A DNA stretch of 64,000 nucleotides, taken from assembly GCA_027068915.1 (NCBI GenBank), contig JAMOLT010000048.1, positions 124,001-188,000 of the forward strand, given 5' to 3'. The notes beneath the pieces were generated by a model. That model was not told the DNA's origin and made no database searches. It worked only from the letters and a program-made list of their open reading frames with translations. The position numbers were made by a program, and so were the translations under genes. The first letter of the stretch is position 1. Every line of letters starts with the position of its first letter. This document shows positions 17,085-24,767 of the stretch, one piece after another. This stretch comes from Sedimenticola sp. Lineage in GTDB: Bacteria > Pseudomonadota > Gammaproteobacteria > Chromatiales > Chromatiaceae.

Positions 17085-18368
17085 TCAGCCCTCCGCCCGT
17101 GCTACACGATTGACCACCTGAATGGCCTTCAACGCCGCGCCGGTGGCGCTTTGCACCGCCCGGTTCACGTCCAGCGCATCGCTGGCGCAACCCGCCGCAA
17201 ATACGCCGCCATTCTTCTCCGCAGGCTCGATAAAGCCTTCCCGGTTGATTTCCACGTCCACGGGGAAACTATCCACAGAGACCGATGGCTCCATGCCGGT
17301 GGCCAGCACCACCAGATCATGCTCGGTGGCATAGCGGTGGTAGCCCTCGGTATCCACACCGTTCAGGCAGGGGTTATCATTCTCGCCCAAGGTAACAGAG
17401 GCGACTTTGGATTTGATGAATTTCACGTTGTCCATGGCTTGCACCTCGGCGTAGAAATCCTCGAAGCGGTCAATGGCACGAATGTCGATGTAGTAAATAC
17501 TCACATCGGCATCGTCGCCATAGGCATCCACCACATAATGGGTCTGCTTCAGAGACGCCATGCAGCAGATGCGAGAGCAATGATACAAATGATTGCGATC
17601 CCGGGAACCGGCGCACTGAATGAAGGCCACGTTTTTGGCCTCCTTGCCGTCGGAGGGGCGCAGGATCTTGCCGCCAGTGGGCCCTTTCGGATCCGCCATG
17701 CGCTCGAATTCCACGTTGGTGATGACATTTTCAAAGCGGTCGTAGCCATAGGGCTGGATCTTTGCCGCATCATAGGGTTTCCAGCCAGTCGCCCAGACCA
17801 CCGCCCCGACGGGGAACTGGATCTCCTTTTCTTCATCGTCCAGGTCAATGGCGTCATATTTGCAGGCATCTTTCGCTTTTTGGGCGTCATCGGTGCCGAT
17901 AATGGCGGGATCGAGCACATATTTCATCGGATGAGCCATGACATGGGGAAGATAGGCACCCTTGCGTTTACTCATGCCGTAGTTGTATTCGTCATCAAAT
18001 TCCGCTTCCACAACCTTCGCGCAGTCACCACAAGCGGTGCAGTTGTCGTTCACATAGGTGGGAGACAGCCTGACTGTAGCGGTGTAGTTGCCCGCCTCTC
18101 CTTCGAGTTTGCTGACTTCGGCGCCGGTAACGATGGTGAGGTTGGGATTCATCTTGGCGCGGCGCTGGTTGATCTCCAGGCCACAGGTTGGGTGGCACAG
18201 CTTGGGGAAATACTTGTACAGCTGGCTCACGCGACCGCCCAGATAGGGACGTTTTTCAACCAGGACGACCTGGGCGCCGGTTTCTGCGGCTTCAAGGGCG
18301 GCGGTCATGCCGCTGATGCCGCCACCGACCACCAGGATCGTCTGGTTTGTGGCTACTACCTCCGTCAT
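17085..18368 (-). CDS. qmoA: QmoA: HdrA-like FAD protein
   Basis: 427-aa cytosolic flavoprotein and first gene of the qmo-hdr operon. The FAD-binding motif ILVVGGGISGMTAALEAAE begins near residue 11, followed by the HdrA-type GGRVSQLYKYFPKLCHPTCG segment with cysteines. Later features are a CTACGDC cysteine cluster and SRDRNHLYHCSRICC (shown in part), also typical of HdrA/QmoA. It should bind FAD and [4Fe-4S] and pair with QmoB. The start is well supported: GGAGGT lies seven bases before the ATG. A promoter-like pair lies about 80 bp upstream. Confidence 0.93.
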   Translation of the reverse strand: MTEVVATNQTILVVGGGISGMTAALEAAETGAQVVLVEKRPYLGGRVSQLYKYFPKLCHPTCGLEINQRRAKMNPNLTIVTGAEVSKLEGEAGNYTATVRLSPTYVNDNCTACGDCAKVVEAEFDDEYNYGMSKRKGAYLPHVMAHPMKYVLDPAIIGTDDAQKAKDACKYDAIDLDDEEKEIQFPVGAVVWATGWKPYDAAKIQPYGYDRFENVITNVEFERMADPKGPTGGKILRPSDGKEAKNVAFIQCAGSRDRNHLYHCSRICCMASLKQTHYVVDAYGDDADVSIYYIDIRAIDRFEDFYAEVQAMDNVKFIKSKVASVTLGENDNPCLNGVDTEGYHRYATEHDLVVLATGMEPSVSVDSFPVDVEINREGFIEPAEKNGGVFAAGCASDALDVNRAVQSATGAALKAIQVVNRVARAEG

Positions 18369-18448
18369 GGAATTACCTCCGTTGCGGAATATCTAGGATG
18401 ACTGGCTTTCCGACCGGAATCGAAACGCCGGGAATCTCGGTTACGGGT

Positions 18449-18478
18449 ATTCTATCTGGCACGGGCAAAATACCTCAA
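18449..18478 (-). promoter_or_regulatory. Possible promoter of the qmo-hdr operon
   Basis: Read on the minus strand, TTGAGG (18478-18473) and TAGAAT (18454-18449) are separated by 18 bp, about 80 bp before the qmoA ATG. The matches to sigma-70 boxes are 4/6 and 5/6. No clear operator dyad overlaps it. Confidence 0.4.
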
Positions 18479-18761
18479 GGAAGCCCGCATTCAAGCTGAT
18501 AACCATACTCTCGTTCGCCTTGAATCGCCATGCTTCTATAATCGAATTTTCCAATATGCTAATAGATGCGCCGTATGCAGCGGGAAATACCCACATACAG
18601 GTGAGCGCGCCAGAGGTGTTTCACGCTACACTATGCGCCATTGAATCCCGCAAGCAAAGAGCGCCTGCAAGCCAGCATGCCCGTGTTCTGATCCCGGAAG
18701 AATATATTTTTTCAGCAGATCCCTACTATAAACAGGCTGTACGCCGTACAAGGACATGCGG

Positions 18762-18794
18762 CCATCTTCAATGACCATAAGTCATTGAAGATGG
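18762..18794. repeat. Perfect 14-bp inverted repeat
   Basis: CCATCTTCAATGAC at 18762-18775 and its exact complement GTCATTGAAGATGG at 18781-18794 are separated by CATAA. Transcribed either way this makes a strong hairpin. Its right arm forms the beginning of the dispersed element at 18782-18836. There is no T-run directly after it, so it is not a simple terminator. Confidence 0.7.
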
Positions 18795-18836
18795 AGGAAA
18801 GGCAAATCACATTTTTGTCTTTCCGGGTTGAAAAAC
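18782..18836 (+). repeat. Dispersed hairpin element, copy 1
   Basis: About 55 bp that recur at 48371-48425 with few differences. The core is GGAAAGGCAAAT, a short loop, then TTTTTGTCTTTCC, whose arms are near-complementary, so it folds as a hairpin with a T-rich 3' arm. This copy lies between the qmo operon and the sulfotransferase. The shape resembles a terminator carried as a repeat unit. Confidence 0.65.
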
Positions 18837-18959
18837 CGGCCGGGGATTAAGGCGGCGGTATTCGAAGCGACTTACAAGAACCGCCCAGGCGCTTACGAAC
18901 GACCCGGACATGCTTTTGCTAGCGCATGAACTTGACACTTCATTGCTCGGAGCGTTATC

Positions 18960-19880
18960 TCACCAGTCGTCATCGGCTTCATAATCAAGTTTGACCAGCA
19001 GATTGCCAATAACTTGCTTGAACAATGCTTTGTTATCTTTGGTGAACTTTTCTTTCCAGCGCCCGATGTCACCCACGTTGAAGGTGCGCGTGCCGCCGAA
19101 GATTTTTTTTTGTATCTCGGAGGCAGGTAGCGCTTCCTTGTCAAGGAAGGCCAAAATAGCTTCCAGATTTTCCAGCTGCACCTTCCCTGAGCCACCGCCT
19201 TCGGGGCCGATCAGATCCTCGAAACGCAGGGTTAGCACCTGTTTCTCCTCCACCCAAGGCAAAAATGCTTCCCAGACCTGCCCCCAGTTGCGTTCTTCGA
19301 GTGCTGCTACCTTGGTGACATGCACGGCAGAATAACCGAGGATGGCCTGCCGCAAGCATTTGTTCCACGATAGATTTTGGTAGGAAGGGTGATTATGTTT
19401 TTTCAGGTATTCAGCCAATGACACGACTATGTCCCGAGGATCGCGAATCACTGAAACCACCCGGATTTGTTCCTCCTTCAGCAGTTGTACGAGTGCCGGG
19501 GTATGGGTGCAATGGCCATTGAAGACGTTTGCCGGAGGAATGCTGCGCAATGACTGTCGCAGCAACAGGTCGTGGATGGGCTTGGGCTGCATACCGATTT
19601 CAATCATCGGGCCAAGCAGTTTTTCTTGCCTTGCATCCCAGGTGTGGATGGCTTGGTCAGCGTGGTAGGCTGCTAGTGTGAATGGATGTTGCTGCAGGCC
19701 GGTAAGCCCGAGAATCTTCTTTGCCAGGTGGGTGCCTGATTTTGGCGGACCATTGACAAGATAGCGCATACCGGGAGGACTGTTGAGCGGCGGAAGTTTT
19801 TTGTTGCGGGAAAACAATATACAAAGTAGCGGGTGAAGGATTCTGGTTCCTAGTGTAGCATTCCGAAATCGGATGAACAT
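18960..19880 (-). CDS. Sulfotransferase domain protein
   Basis: 306-aa PAPS-dependent sulfotransferase family member. It has the 5'-phosphosulfate loop (GPPKSGTHLAKKI), the 3'-phosphate motif (SVIRDPRDIVVSLAEYL) and the C-terminal FNVGDIGRWKEKFT motif that closes the cofactor site. The acceptor (lipid, glycan or small molecule) cannot be read. The start is uncertain: the ATG at 19880 lies 16 bp from the divergent moaE start, while an ATG 37 codons in (MRYLVNGPPKSG) would leave a normal promoter gap. Its placement beside a sulfatase and qmo genes is suggestive but may be chance. Confidence 0.85.
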   Translation of the reverse strand: MFIRFRNATLGTRILHPLLCILFSRNKKLPPLNSPPGMRYLVNGPPKSGTHLAKKILGLTGLQQHPFTLAAYHADQAIHTWDARQEKLLGPMIEIGMQPKPIHDLLLRQSLRSIPPANVFNGHCTHTPALVQLLKEEQIRVVSVIRDPRDIVVSLAEYLKKHNHPSYQNLSWNKCLRQAILGYSAVHVTKVAALEERNWGQVWEAFLPWVEEKQVLTLRFEDLIGPEGGGSGKVQLENLEAILAFLDKEALPASEIQKKIFGGTRTFNVGDIGRWKEKFTKDNKALFKQVIGNLLVKLDYEADDDW

Positions 19881-19896
19881 TCTTCAGGCTCCATCC

Positions 19897-20349
19897 ATGC
19901 AAACCTATATCGCCATACAAACTGAAACCTTTGACCCTGCCATAGAGGAAAAGGCGTTACGAAAAGACAATGCGAGCATCGGCGCTGTTGTCAGCTTCCT
20001 GGGCCTGATGCGGGATATCAATGAGGAAGACCAGGTCAGCACCATGACCCTGGAGCATTATCCCGGCATGACGGAAAAGGCCCTGGCGGCCATTGTGGAA
20101 GAGGCGCAGCAGCGCTGGGAACTGGAAGGCATACGAGTGATCCATCGTGTGGGCGAGCTGCTGCCGGAAGATCCCATCGTGCTGGTAATGGTGGCCAGCC
20201 GCCACCGGGGTGAAGCCTTTCGCGCCTGTGAATTCGTTATCGACTACCTGAAAACCCGCGCGCCTTTCTGGAAAAAAGAAACCACCGCAGATGGCGAGCG
20301 CTGGGTGGAGGCCCGCCACAGCGACAGGGATGCGGAGGCAAAATGGTAG
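19897..20349 (+). CDS. moaE: Molybdopterin synthase catalytic subunit MoaE
   Basis: Large subunit of molybdopterin synthase, which inserts two sulfurs into precursor Z using MoaD thiocarboxylate. The ATG at 19897 (MQTYIAIQTETFDP) gives 150 aa, the family length; an ATG 24 bases earlier overlaps the divergent sulfotransferase. Conserved features are GAVVSFLGLMRD, LEHYPGMTEKALAAI, ASRHRGEAF and the catalytic lysine region TRAPFWKKE. No moaD, moaA or moaC is adjacent, so the rest of the pathway must lie elsewhere. Confidence 0.95.
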   Translation: MQTYIAIQTETFDPAIEEKALRKDNASIGAVVSFLGLMRDINEEDQVSTMTLEHYPGMTEKALAAIVEEAQQRWELEGIRVIHRVGELLPEDPIVLVMVASRHRGEAFRACEFVIDYLKTRAPFWKKETTADGERWVEARHSDRDAEAKW

Positions 20350-21833
20350 ATGATATTGGCTGCTCCCGTGCGGCTACAAACAGGCGCAATCGTCTTCCAT
20401 ACGGGGTTTTTCGCATGGCTTCCCTGTTGGGATCGCTGTTCCTCATGCCGTTTCTCGGTGGATGCTCCGGTGAGGATACACAGGACAACCGACCCAATTT
20501 CCTGTTTGTGGTTTCGGATCAACAACACTATCAGGCCCTGGGTGTGGTGGATGCGTTTTTTACTACGCCAAATCTTGATGCACTGGCCGGGCAATCCGTA
20601 TTTTTCACCCGCGCATTCGTAAGCTCCCCGCAATGCTCGCCCAGTCGTTCCAGCCTGTACACCGGGCTGTATCCTCACAAAACCGGAGTAATCGGCAACA
20701 CCGGATCGATTGACGCCAATGGCAACAAGATCGGGCAGTTGCCGGAATCCCTGAAAACCATTGGCGAATACCTGAAACCGGCAGGCTATCGCACCGCCTA
20801 TATCGGAAAATGGCATCTGGGTGAAGTGGGACGGCACGCCCAAGGATACGACGTGCGCCATTTCGACACCTTCAGGGGAGGCGACAACACCAGCGACAGC
20901 AAAAAGTCAAAACTCGCCATGGCGTTTCTTGCGGAGATGGGGCAAGGAAAAAAGCAGCCGCCTTTTGCACTGTTCCTCAATTACACCGACCCGCATGATG
21001 TGTACAAGTACGGCGGTTTTTCCAAAGATCCGGAACCGGTCGAGGCGCTGACGCAAGGCGTGGTGCTGCCACAAAGCTATTATGAGGAGGTATTCGCCAG
21101 CAAGCCCAAGGTGCAGTCCCTGTACATGGAGCGCGACGGCGGCAGGCGTTTCAAGGACAAGCCAGAGGATGTATGGAAAACCTACCGGGGCTTCTATCGT
21201 ACAAAGGTGCAACAATACGACACTGAACTGGGCAAGGTTATCCAGGCCCTGAAAGATGCGGGCGAATGGGAACGCACCATCGTTGTCGTCACCTCGGATC
21301 ATGGTGACATGGATACCCACCACCGTCTGGTGTTCAAAGGGCCTTTTGCCTATGAGCAAGTCATTCGTGTGCCCCTGATGATACGGGTTCCATCCCGGTT
21401 CGGAGCGGCCACTCCCCGCAAGGAAAACGCCATGACCGTAAATGTGGACATTCTGCCGACCATCCTGGATTTTGCCAGCTTGCCCGCAGCTGTGGGTGAT
21501 GGCGCCAGCCTCAAGCCCCTGTTGCTCGGCACGTCAAATGATAGCGGGCGGAAAGAGGTGGTGGTGGAATACTACAACAAGCAGAAATGGGTGCATCCCA
21601 TACGGGTTATCCGCAGCGACAGATACAAGTATGCCGATCATCTGGTGGGGATGGATGAACTCTATGATCTGCAGCAAGACCCCAGCGAGATCCATAATCT
21701 GGTCGATGATCAAGGATATAACCGGGTGCGGGAACAACTTTCCCGCAGACTGGGGGCATGGATCGATGAACATTCCGACCCGTTTTACCAACTGCAGGCC
21801 ACCAACATGGCGGGAGAGCCGGTGGCGCCCTGA
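20343..21833 (+). CDS. Sulfatase, probable lipoprotein or exported
   Basis: 496-aa type I sulfatase/alkaline-phosphatase superfamily protein that would hydrolyse sulfate esters. The active-site signature CSPSRSSLYTGLYPHKTG contains the cysteine that is converted to formylglycine, and VTSDHGDMDTHH and FVVSDQQHYQ supply metal ligands. A hydrophobic segment with a lipobox (LFLMPFLGGC) suggests outer-membrane anchoring. Two starts are possible: ATG 20343 (GGAGG upstream, overlapping the moaE stop) or ATG 20415 directly before the hydrophobic stretch. No maturase is adjacent. The substrate is unknown. Confidence 0.88.
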   Translation: MVDDIGCSRAATNRRNRLPYGVFRMASLLGSLFLMPFLGGCSGEDTQDNRPNFLFVVSDQQHYQALGVVDAFFTTPNLDALAGQSVFFTRAFVSSPQCSPSRSSLYTGLYPHKTGVIGNTGSIDANGNKIGQLPESLKTIGEYLKPAGYRTAYIGKWHLGEVGRHAQGYDVRHFDTFRGGDNTSDSKKSKLAMAFLAEMGQGKKQPPFALFLNYTDPHDVYKYGGFSKDPEPVEALTQGVVLPQSYYEEVFASKPKVQSLYMERDGGRRFKDKPEDVWKTYRGFYRTKVQQYDTELGKVIQALKDAGEWERTIVVVTSDHGDMDTHHRLVFKGPFAYEQVIRVPLMIRVPSRFGAATPRKENAMTVNVDILPTILDFASLPAAVGDGASLKPLLLGTSNDSGRKEVVVEYYNKQKWVHPIRVIRSDRYKYADHLVGMDELYDLQQDPSEIHNLVDDQGYNRVREQLSRRLGAWIDEHSDPFYQLQATNMAGEPVAP

Positions 21834-21962
21834 CGGGAAGATCCTTCGATATTTCCTGTAGAATGACGGCGGCGGCATTTTCACGCCCTGTTTCGGGCAT
21901 GGGTGCGCAGCAACAGAAGGCAGCTTTTCGGGTTGCCGGTTCAATAAAAATGGAGGGATACA

Positions 21963-22664
21963 ATGGCGATTGATGCAATGAAAATACTTGGCAGCCTGCT
22001 CAACAGTGGTGCGCTTTCCCGGGGTTCCGGCTCCAACGTGCTGGGCGCGGTACTGGGTTCGGTGCTGGGCGGCGGCCAGTCCGGCGCTTCGGCAGGCAGC
22101 GGGCTGGGAAGCATGCTTGGGGGGCTGCTGGGAGGCGGCTCGTCTTCTGGCGGCGGCATGGCGGATATGCTGGGTGGTTTGCTCGGCGGTGCCGGCAGGT
22201 CATCCGGTGGTGGCCTGGGCGATCTATTGGGTGCAGCAATGAAGCAGTTTGGCAGTGCACCCCAAGGCATGGGGCTGACAAATTTTGAACCCGCTATCGA
22301 GCCGCAACAGGCAAACGAGCAGGCGACCATCATGATCCGCGCCATGATCAATGCCGCCAAGGCGGATGGCCGGGTGGATCAGGAAGAACAGCAGCATATC
22401 GTCGAGGGACTGGGTGACGTGACGCCGGACGAAGTTGAATTCGTGAAAAAGGAAATGGCCCAACCCCTGGACGTGGAAGGCTTCGTGCGTAGCGTTCCCC
22501 GGGGCATGGAACAACAGATCTACCTGGCATCCCTGATGGCCATTGATCTGGATACCAATCCCGAGGCGCAGTATCTGCATCAGCTGGCGCAAGGGCTGGG
22601 GCTGGATGCGAATGAAGTGAACCAGCTGCACGAGCAGCTGCAGGTGCCCAAGCTGTATTCCTGA
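21963..22664 (+). CDS. DUF533 / TerB-like protein
   Basis: 233-aa protein. Residues ~10-95 are extremely Gly/Ser/Leu-rich (repeats such as LGGLLGGG), giving a flexible or membrane-associating region. Residues ~118-230 match the DUF533/TerB helical domain with the acidic AAKADGRVDQEEQQHI motif. Relatives (YebE) are inner-membrane proteins of unknown function. A GGAGGG Shine-Dalgarno lies 5 bp before the ATG. A clean rho-independent terminator follows immediately, so this is probably a single-gene or last-gene transcript. Confidence 0.88.
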   Translation: MAIDAMKILGSLLNSGALSRGSGSNVLGAVLGSVLGGGQSGASAGSGLGSMLGGLLGGGSSSGGGMADMLGGLLGGAGRSSGGGLGDLLGAAMKQFGSAPQGMGLTNFEPAIEPQQANEQATIMIRAMINAAKADGRVDQEEQQHIVEGLGDVTPDEVEFVKKEMAQPLDVEGFVRSVPRGMEQQIYLASLMAIDLDTNPEAQYLHQLAQGLGLDANEVNQLHEQLQVPKLYS

Positions 22665-22672
22665 TGCTGCCG

Positions 22673-22695
22673 GCGCTCCTTCGGGAGCGCTTTTT
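22673..22695 (+). terminator. Rho-independent terminator after the DUF533 gene
   Basis: Stem GCGCTCC / GGAGCGC with a stable TTCG tetraloop, followed by TTTTT. It starts 9 bp after the stop codon. Confidence 0.9.
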
Positions 22696-22696
22696 C

Positions 22697-23041
22697 TCAG
22701 GCAAGGGCGATGCTTGCCACCCCTGAGGATTTTTGCATCGTCACCAAGATTTCGCAGTATTCATTCTGTGCTTCCACGGGGCTGGGGTCATCGGCGCAGT
22801 TGCAACCGGCGATGATGCCGGTATAGAACAGGCCGGCCTTGATGCTGAGGTGCAGGGTTGCTTCCGTTACCGTCAGAATGACTGCCTGGATATTCCCGTC
22901 CAGGGCGATACTGCTGTGGGACAGCCCCTGCTGTAAAGGCAGCCCTTCTACGCCCAGGGCTTCCAGTTCGTTTTTCAGAATAGCCTGAAAATCCGGGCTT
23001 CCCCAGGCATCAAGGCTTTTCGGCAGGCAGGTTTCTGTCAT
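22697..23041 (-). CDS. Small conserved hypothetical protein
   Basis: 114-aa protein with no signal peptide or membrane segment. It has a central Cys pair (AGCNCADD) and another Cys (NEYC). Its composition (mixed alpha/beta, LSIKAGLFYTGIIAGCNC) resembles a small ligand- or metal-binding fold, but I do not recognise the family. It reads convergently with the DUF533 gene and lies upstream of glnA's terminator on the opposite side. The ATG lies at the edge of the bidirectional hairpin at 23052. Confidence 0.6.
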   Translation of the reverse strand: MTETCLPKSLDAWGSPDFQAILKNELEALGVEGLPLQQGLSHSSIALDGNIQAVILTVTEATLHLSIKAGLFYTGIIAGCNCADDPSPVEAQNEYCEILVTMQKSSGVASIALA

Positions 23042-23051
23042 GACAAAGAAA

Positions 23052-23073
23052 AAACGCTCCCGAGGGAGCGTTT
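23052..23073 (-). terminator. Rho-independent terminator of glnA, usable in both directions
   Basis: Stem AAACGCTCC / GGAGCGTTT around CGAG. On the minus strand it is followed by a T-rich run (from the A-run at 23046-23054) about 25 bp after the glnA stop. A T-rich run also follows on the plus strand, so it could work both ways. Confidence 0.85.
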
Positions 23074-23095
23074 CTGTTTTTCATCCCAACGGGTT

Positions 23096-24505
23096 TTACA
23101 GGCTGTAATACATATCGAATTCCACCGGATGGGTGGTCATGCGCAGGCGCGTGACTTCTTCCATCTTCAGGTCGATATAGCCATCGATGAGGTCATCGGT
23201 GAATACGCCGCCAGCAGTGAGGAATTCACGATCTGCGTCCAGGCATTCCAGCGCTTGATCCAGGCTGTGGCAGACCGTAGGAATGGCTGCCGCTTCTTCC
23301 GCTGGCAGATCATACAGATCCTTGTCCATAGCATCGCCAGGATGGATCTTGTTCTGGATGCCATCCAGGCCGGCCATGAGCATGGCAGCGAAGGCCAGGT
23401 AGGAATTGGCGGTGGGATCGGGAAAGCGCACCTCGATGCGGCGCGCCTTGGGGCTGGATACCCAGGGAATGCGGATGGAGGCGGAGCGGTTACGGGCGGA
23501 ATAGGCCAGCATGACTGGTGCCTCAAAGCCCGGAACCAGACGCTTGTAGCTGTTGGTGGATGCGTTGGTGAATGCGTTCAGGGCGCGGGCGTGCTTGATG
23601 ATGCCACCAATGTAGTACAGGGCAGTTTCACTCAGGCCGCCGTACTGGTCGCCGGCAAAGATGTTCTCCCCTTCTTTGGCCAGGGACTGGTGCACATGCA
23701 TACCGGAGCCGTTGTCACCTACCAGGGGCTTGGGCATGAAGGTGACGGTCTTGCCATAGGCGTGGCCCACGTTCTGGATGACGTATTTCATGATCTGGTT
23801 TTGATCAGCGCGTTTTACCAGGGTGTCGAACACGGTGCCGATTTCGCACTGGCCGCCAGTGGCGACTTCATGGTGATGCACTTCCACTTTTACGCCCATA
23901 TCTTCCAGTGCAAGGCACATGGCGGCGCGCAGGTCGTGCAGGGAGTCAACGGGAGGCACGGGAAAGTAGCCGCCTTTCAGGCCGGGACGGTGGCCGATGT
24001 TGCCGTCTTCATAGACCTTTTCCGTATTCCACTCGGCTTCTTCGGAATCCACCTTGTAGAAAGCGCCGGACATGTCAGCACCCCAGCGCACATCATCAAG
24101 AATGAAGAACTCGGGCTCGGGACCAAAGTAGGCGGTATCGGCAATCCCGGTAGATTTCAGATAGGCTTCGGCGCGCTTGGCCACGGAGCGGGGATCACGC
24201 TCATAGCCTTCCATGGTCGAGGGCTCAAGAATGTCGCAACGCAAATTGAGCATGGTTTCGTCGGCGAAGGGATCCAGGATCGCAGTTTCAGGATCCGGCA
24301 TGAGAATCATGTCCGACTCGTTGATGCCCTTCCAGCCAGCGATGGACGAACCGTCGAACATCTTGCCTTCGGTAAACAGGTCTTCATCAATGAAGGTGGA
24401 AGGCACGGTAACGTGCTGTTCCTTGCCACGGGTATCGGTAAAACGGAAATCAACGAACTTAACGTCGTTGTCTTTGATCATCTTGAGGACGTCTTTTGCG
24501 GACAT
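23096..24505 (-). CDS. glnA: Glutamine synthetase type I
   Basis: 469-aa ammonium-assimilating enzyme (glutamate + NH3 + ATP to glutamine). The ATG at 24505 follows GGAGGGGCAA and gives [20 protein letters not shown], the normal start; the longer frame upstream is rejected. Visible motifs include [16 protein letters not shown], the ATP/metal region [27 protein letters not shown] and the adenylylation loop [10 protein letters not shown], whose tyrosine is the target of GlnE. Regulation is unusually readable: a sigma-54 promoter and two NtrC-like sites lie upstream. A terminator follows the stop codon. Confidence 0.98.
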   Translation of the reverse strand: MSAKDVLKMIKDNDVKFVDFRFTDTRGKEQHVTVPSTFIDEDLFTEGKMFDGSSIAGWKGINESDMILMPDPETAILDPFADETMLNLRCDILEPSTMEGYERDPRSVAKRAEAYLKSTGIADTAYFGPEPEFFILDDVRWGADMSGAFYKVDSEEAEWNTEKVYEDGNIGHRPGLKGGYFPVPPVDSLHDLRAAMCLALEDMGVKVEVHHHEVATGGQCEIGTVFDTLVKRADQNQIMKYVIQNVGHAYGKTVTFMPKPLVGDNGSGMHVHQSLAKEGENIFAGDQYGGLSETALYYIGGIIKHARALNAFTNASTNSYKRLVPGFEAPVMLAYSARNRSASIRIPWVSSPKARRIEVRFPDPTANSYLAFAAMLMAGLDGIQNKIHPGDAMDKDLYDLPAEEAAAIPTVCHSLDQALECLDADREFLTAGGVFTDDLIDGYIDLKMEEVTRLRMTTHPVEFDMYYSL

Positions 24506-24600
24506 TTGCCCCTCCGGTTTAGTTAATAAAATACTATGCAGCCCCACCCCGGCAAGTATCCTTTACGGGTCTCGGGCCACAGAAAGTCCTGTTTTTTAGT

Positions 24601-24615
24601 GCATGAACCATGCCA
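24601..24615 (-). promoter_or_regulatory. Sigma-54 promoter of glnA
   Basis: On the minus strand the sequence TGGCATGGTTCATGC has the GG (-24) and GC (-12) dinucleotides exactly 10 bp apart, as sigma-54 RNA polymerase requires. Transcription would start near 24589, leaving an ~84-base leader before the glnA ATG. Two NtrC-type sites upstream support the call. Confidence 0.75.
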
Positions 24616-24715
24616 CTCAAGGGGTGGGCAGGTCAAGGGGAAAAGCTTGATTGGTACATATATGGAGTATATTGGCGGGAGCCGGGCCTGGAACACAGAA
24701 GACAGCGAAAAACTT

Positions 24716-24762
24716 GCACCAAAATCGTGCGGAAGGCATTGTCCATTGCACTTTGTTTGTGC
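24716..24762 (-). promoter_or_regulatory. Two NtrC-type enhancer sites for glnA
   Basis: GCACCAAAATCGTGC (24716-24730) and GCACTTTGTTTGTGC (24748-24762) both fit GCAC-N7-GTGC. Their centres are 32 bp apart, the same separation as the paired high-affinity NtrC sites at E. coli glnA. They lie about 134 and 166 bp upstream of the predicted start, just beyond the stop codon of the transporter gene. Confidence 0.7.
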
Positions 24763-24767
24763 GTACC

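Larger units (their letters stand above)
18369..18959. other. Intergenic region upstream of qmoA
   Basis: 591 bp between the qmoA start and the sulfotransferase stop. It holds the putative qmo promoter (18449-18478), a perfect 14-bp inverted repeat (18762-18794) and one copy of a repeat found again at 48371. An 84-codon frame at 18520-18774 has no recognisable features and ends inside the inverted repeat, so it is not called as a gene. The AT content is higher than in flanking genes around 18490-18610. Confidence 0.6.

Noticed and set aside
14120-17113. A 997-codon open frame on the plus strand opposite hdrC and qmoB
   Set aside because: It is the shadow of two clear genes in GC-rich DNA; its product is His/Gly-rich and lacks family motifs, whereas the minus-strand frames carry full cofactor motifs.
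17151-18401. Long plus-strand frame opposite qmoA
   Set aside because: Antisense shadow with no recognisable features; qmoA has an ideal ribosome site and FAD motif.
18520-18774. 84-codon frame upstream of qmoA
   Set aside because: No ribosome site, no family features, ends inside an inverted repeat.
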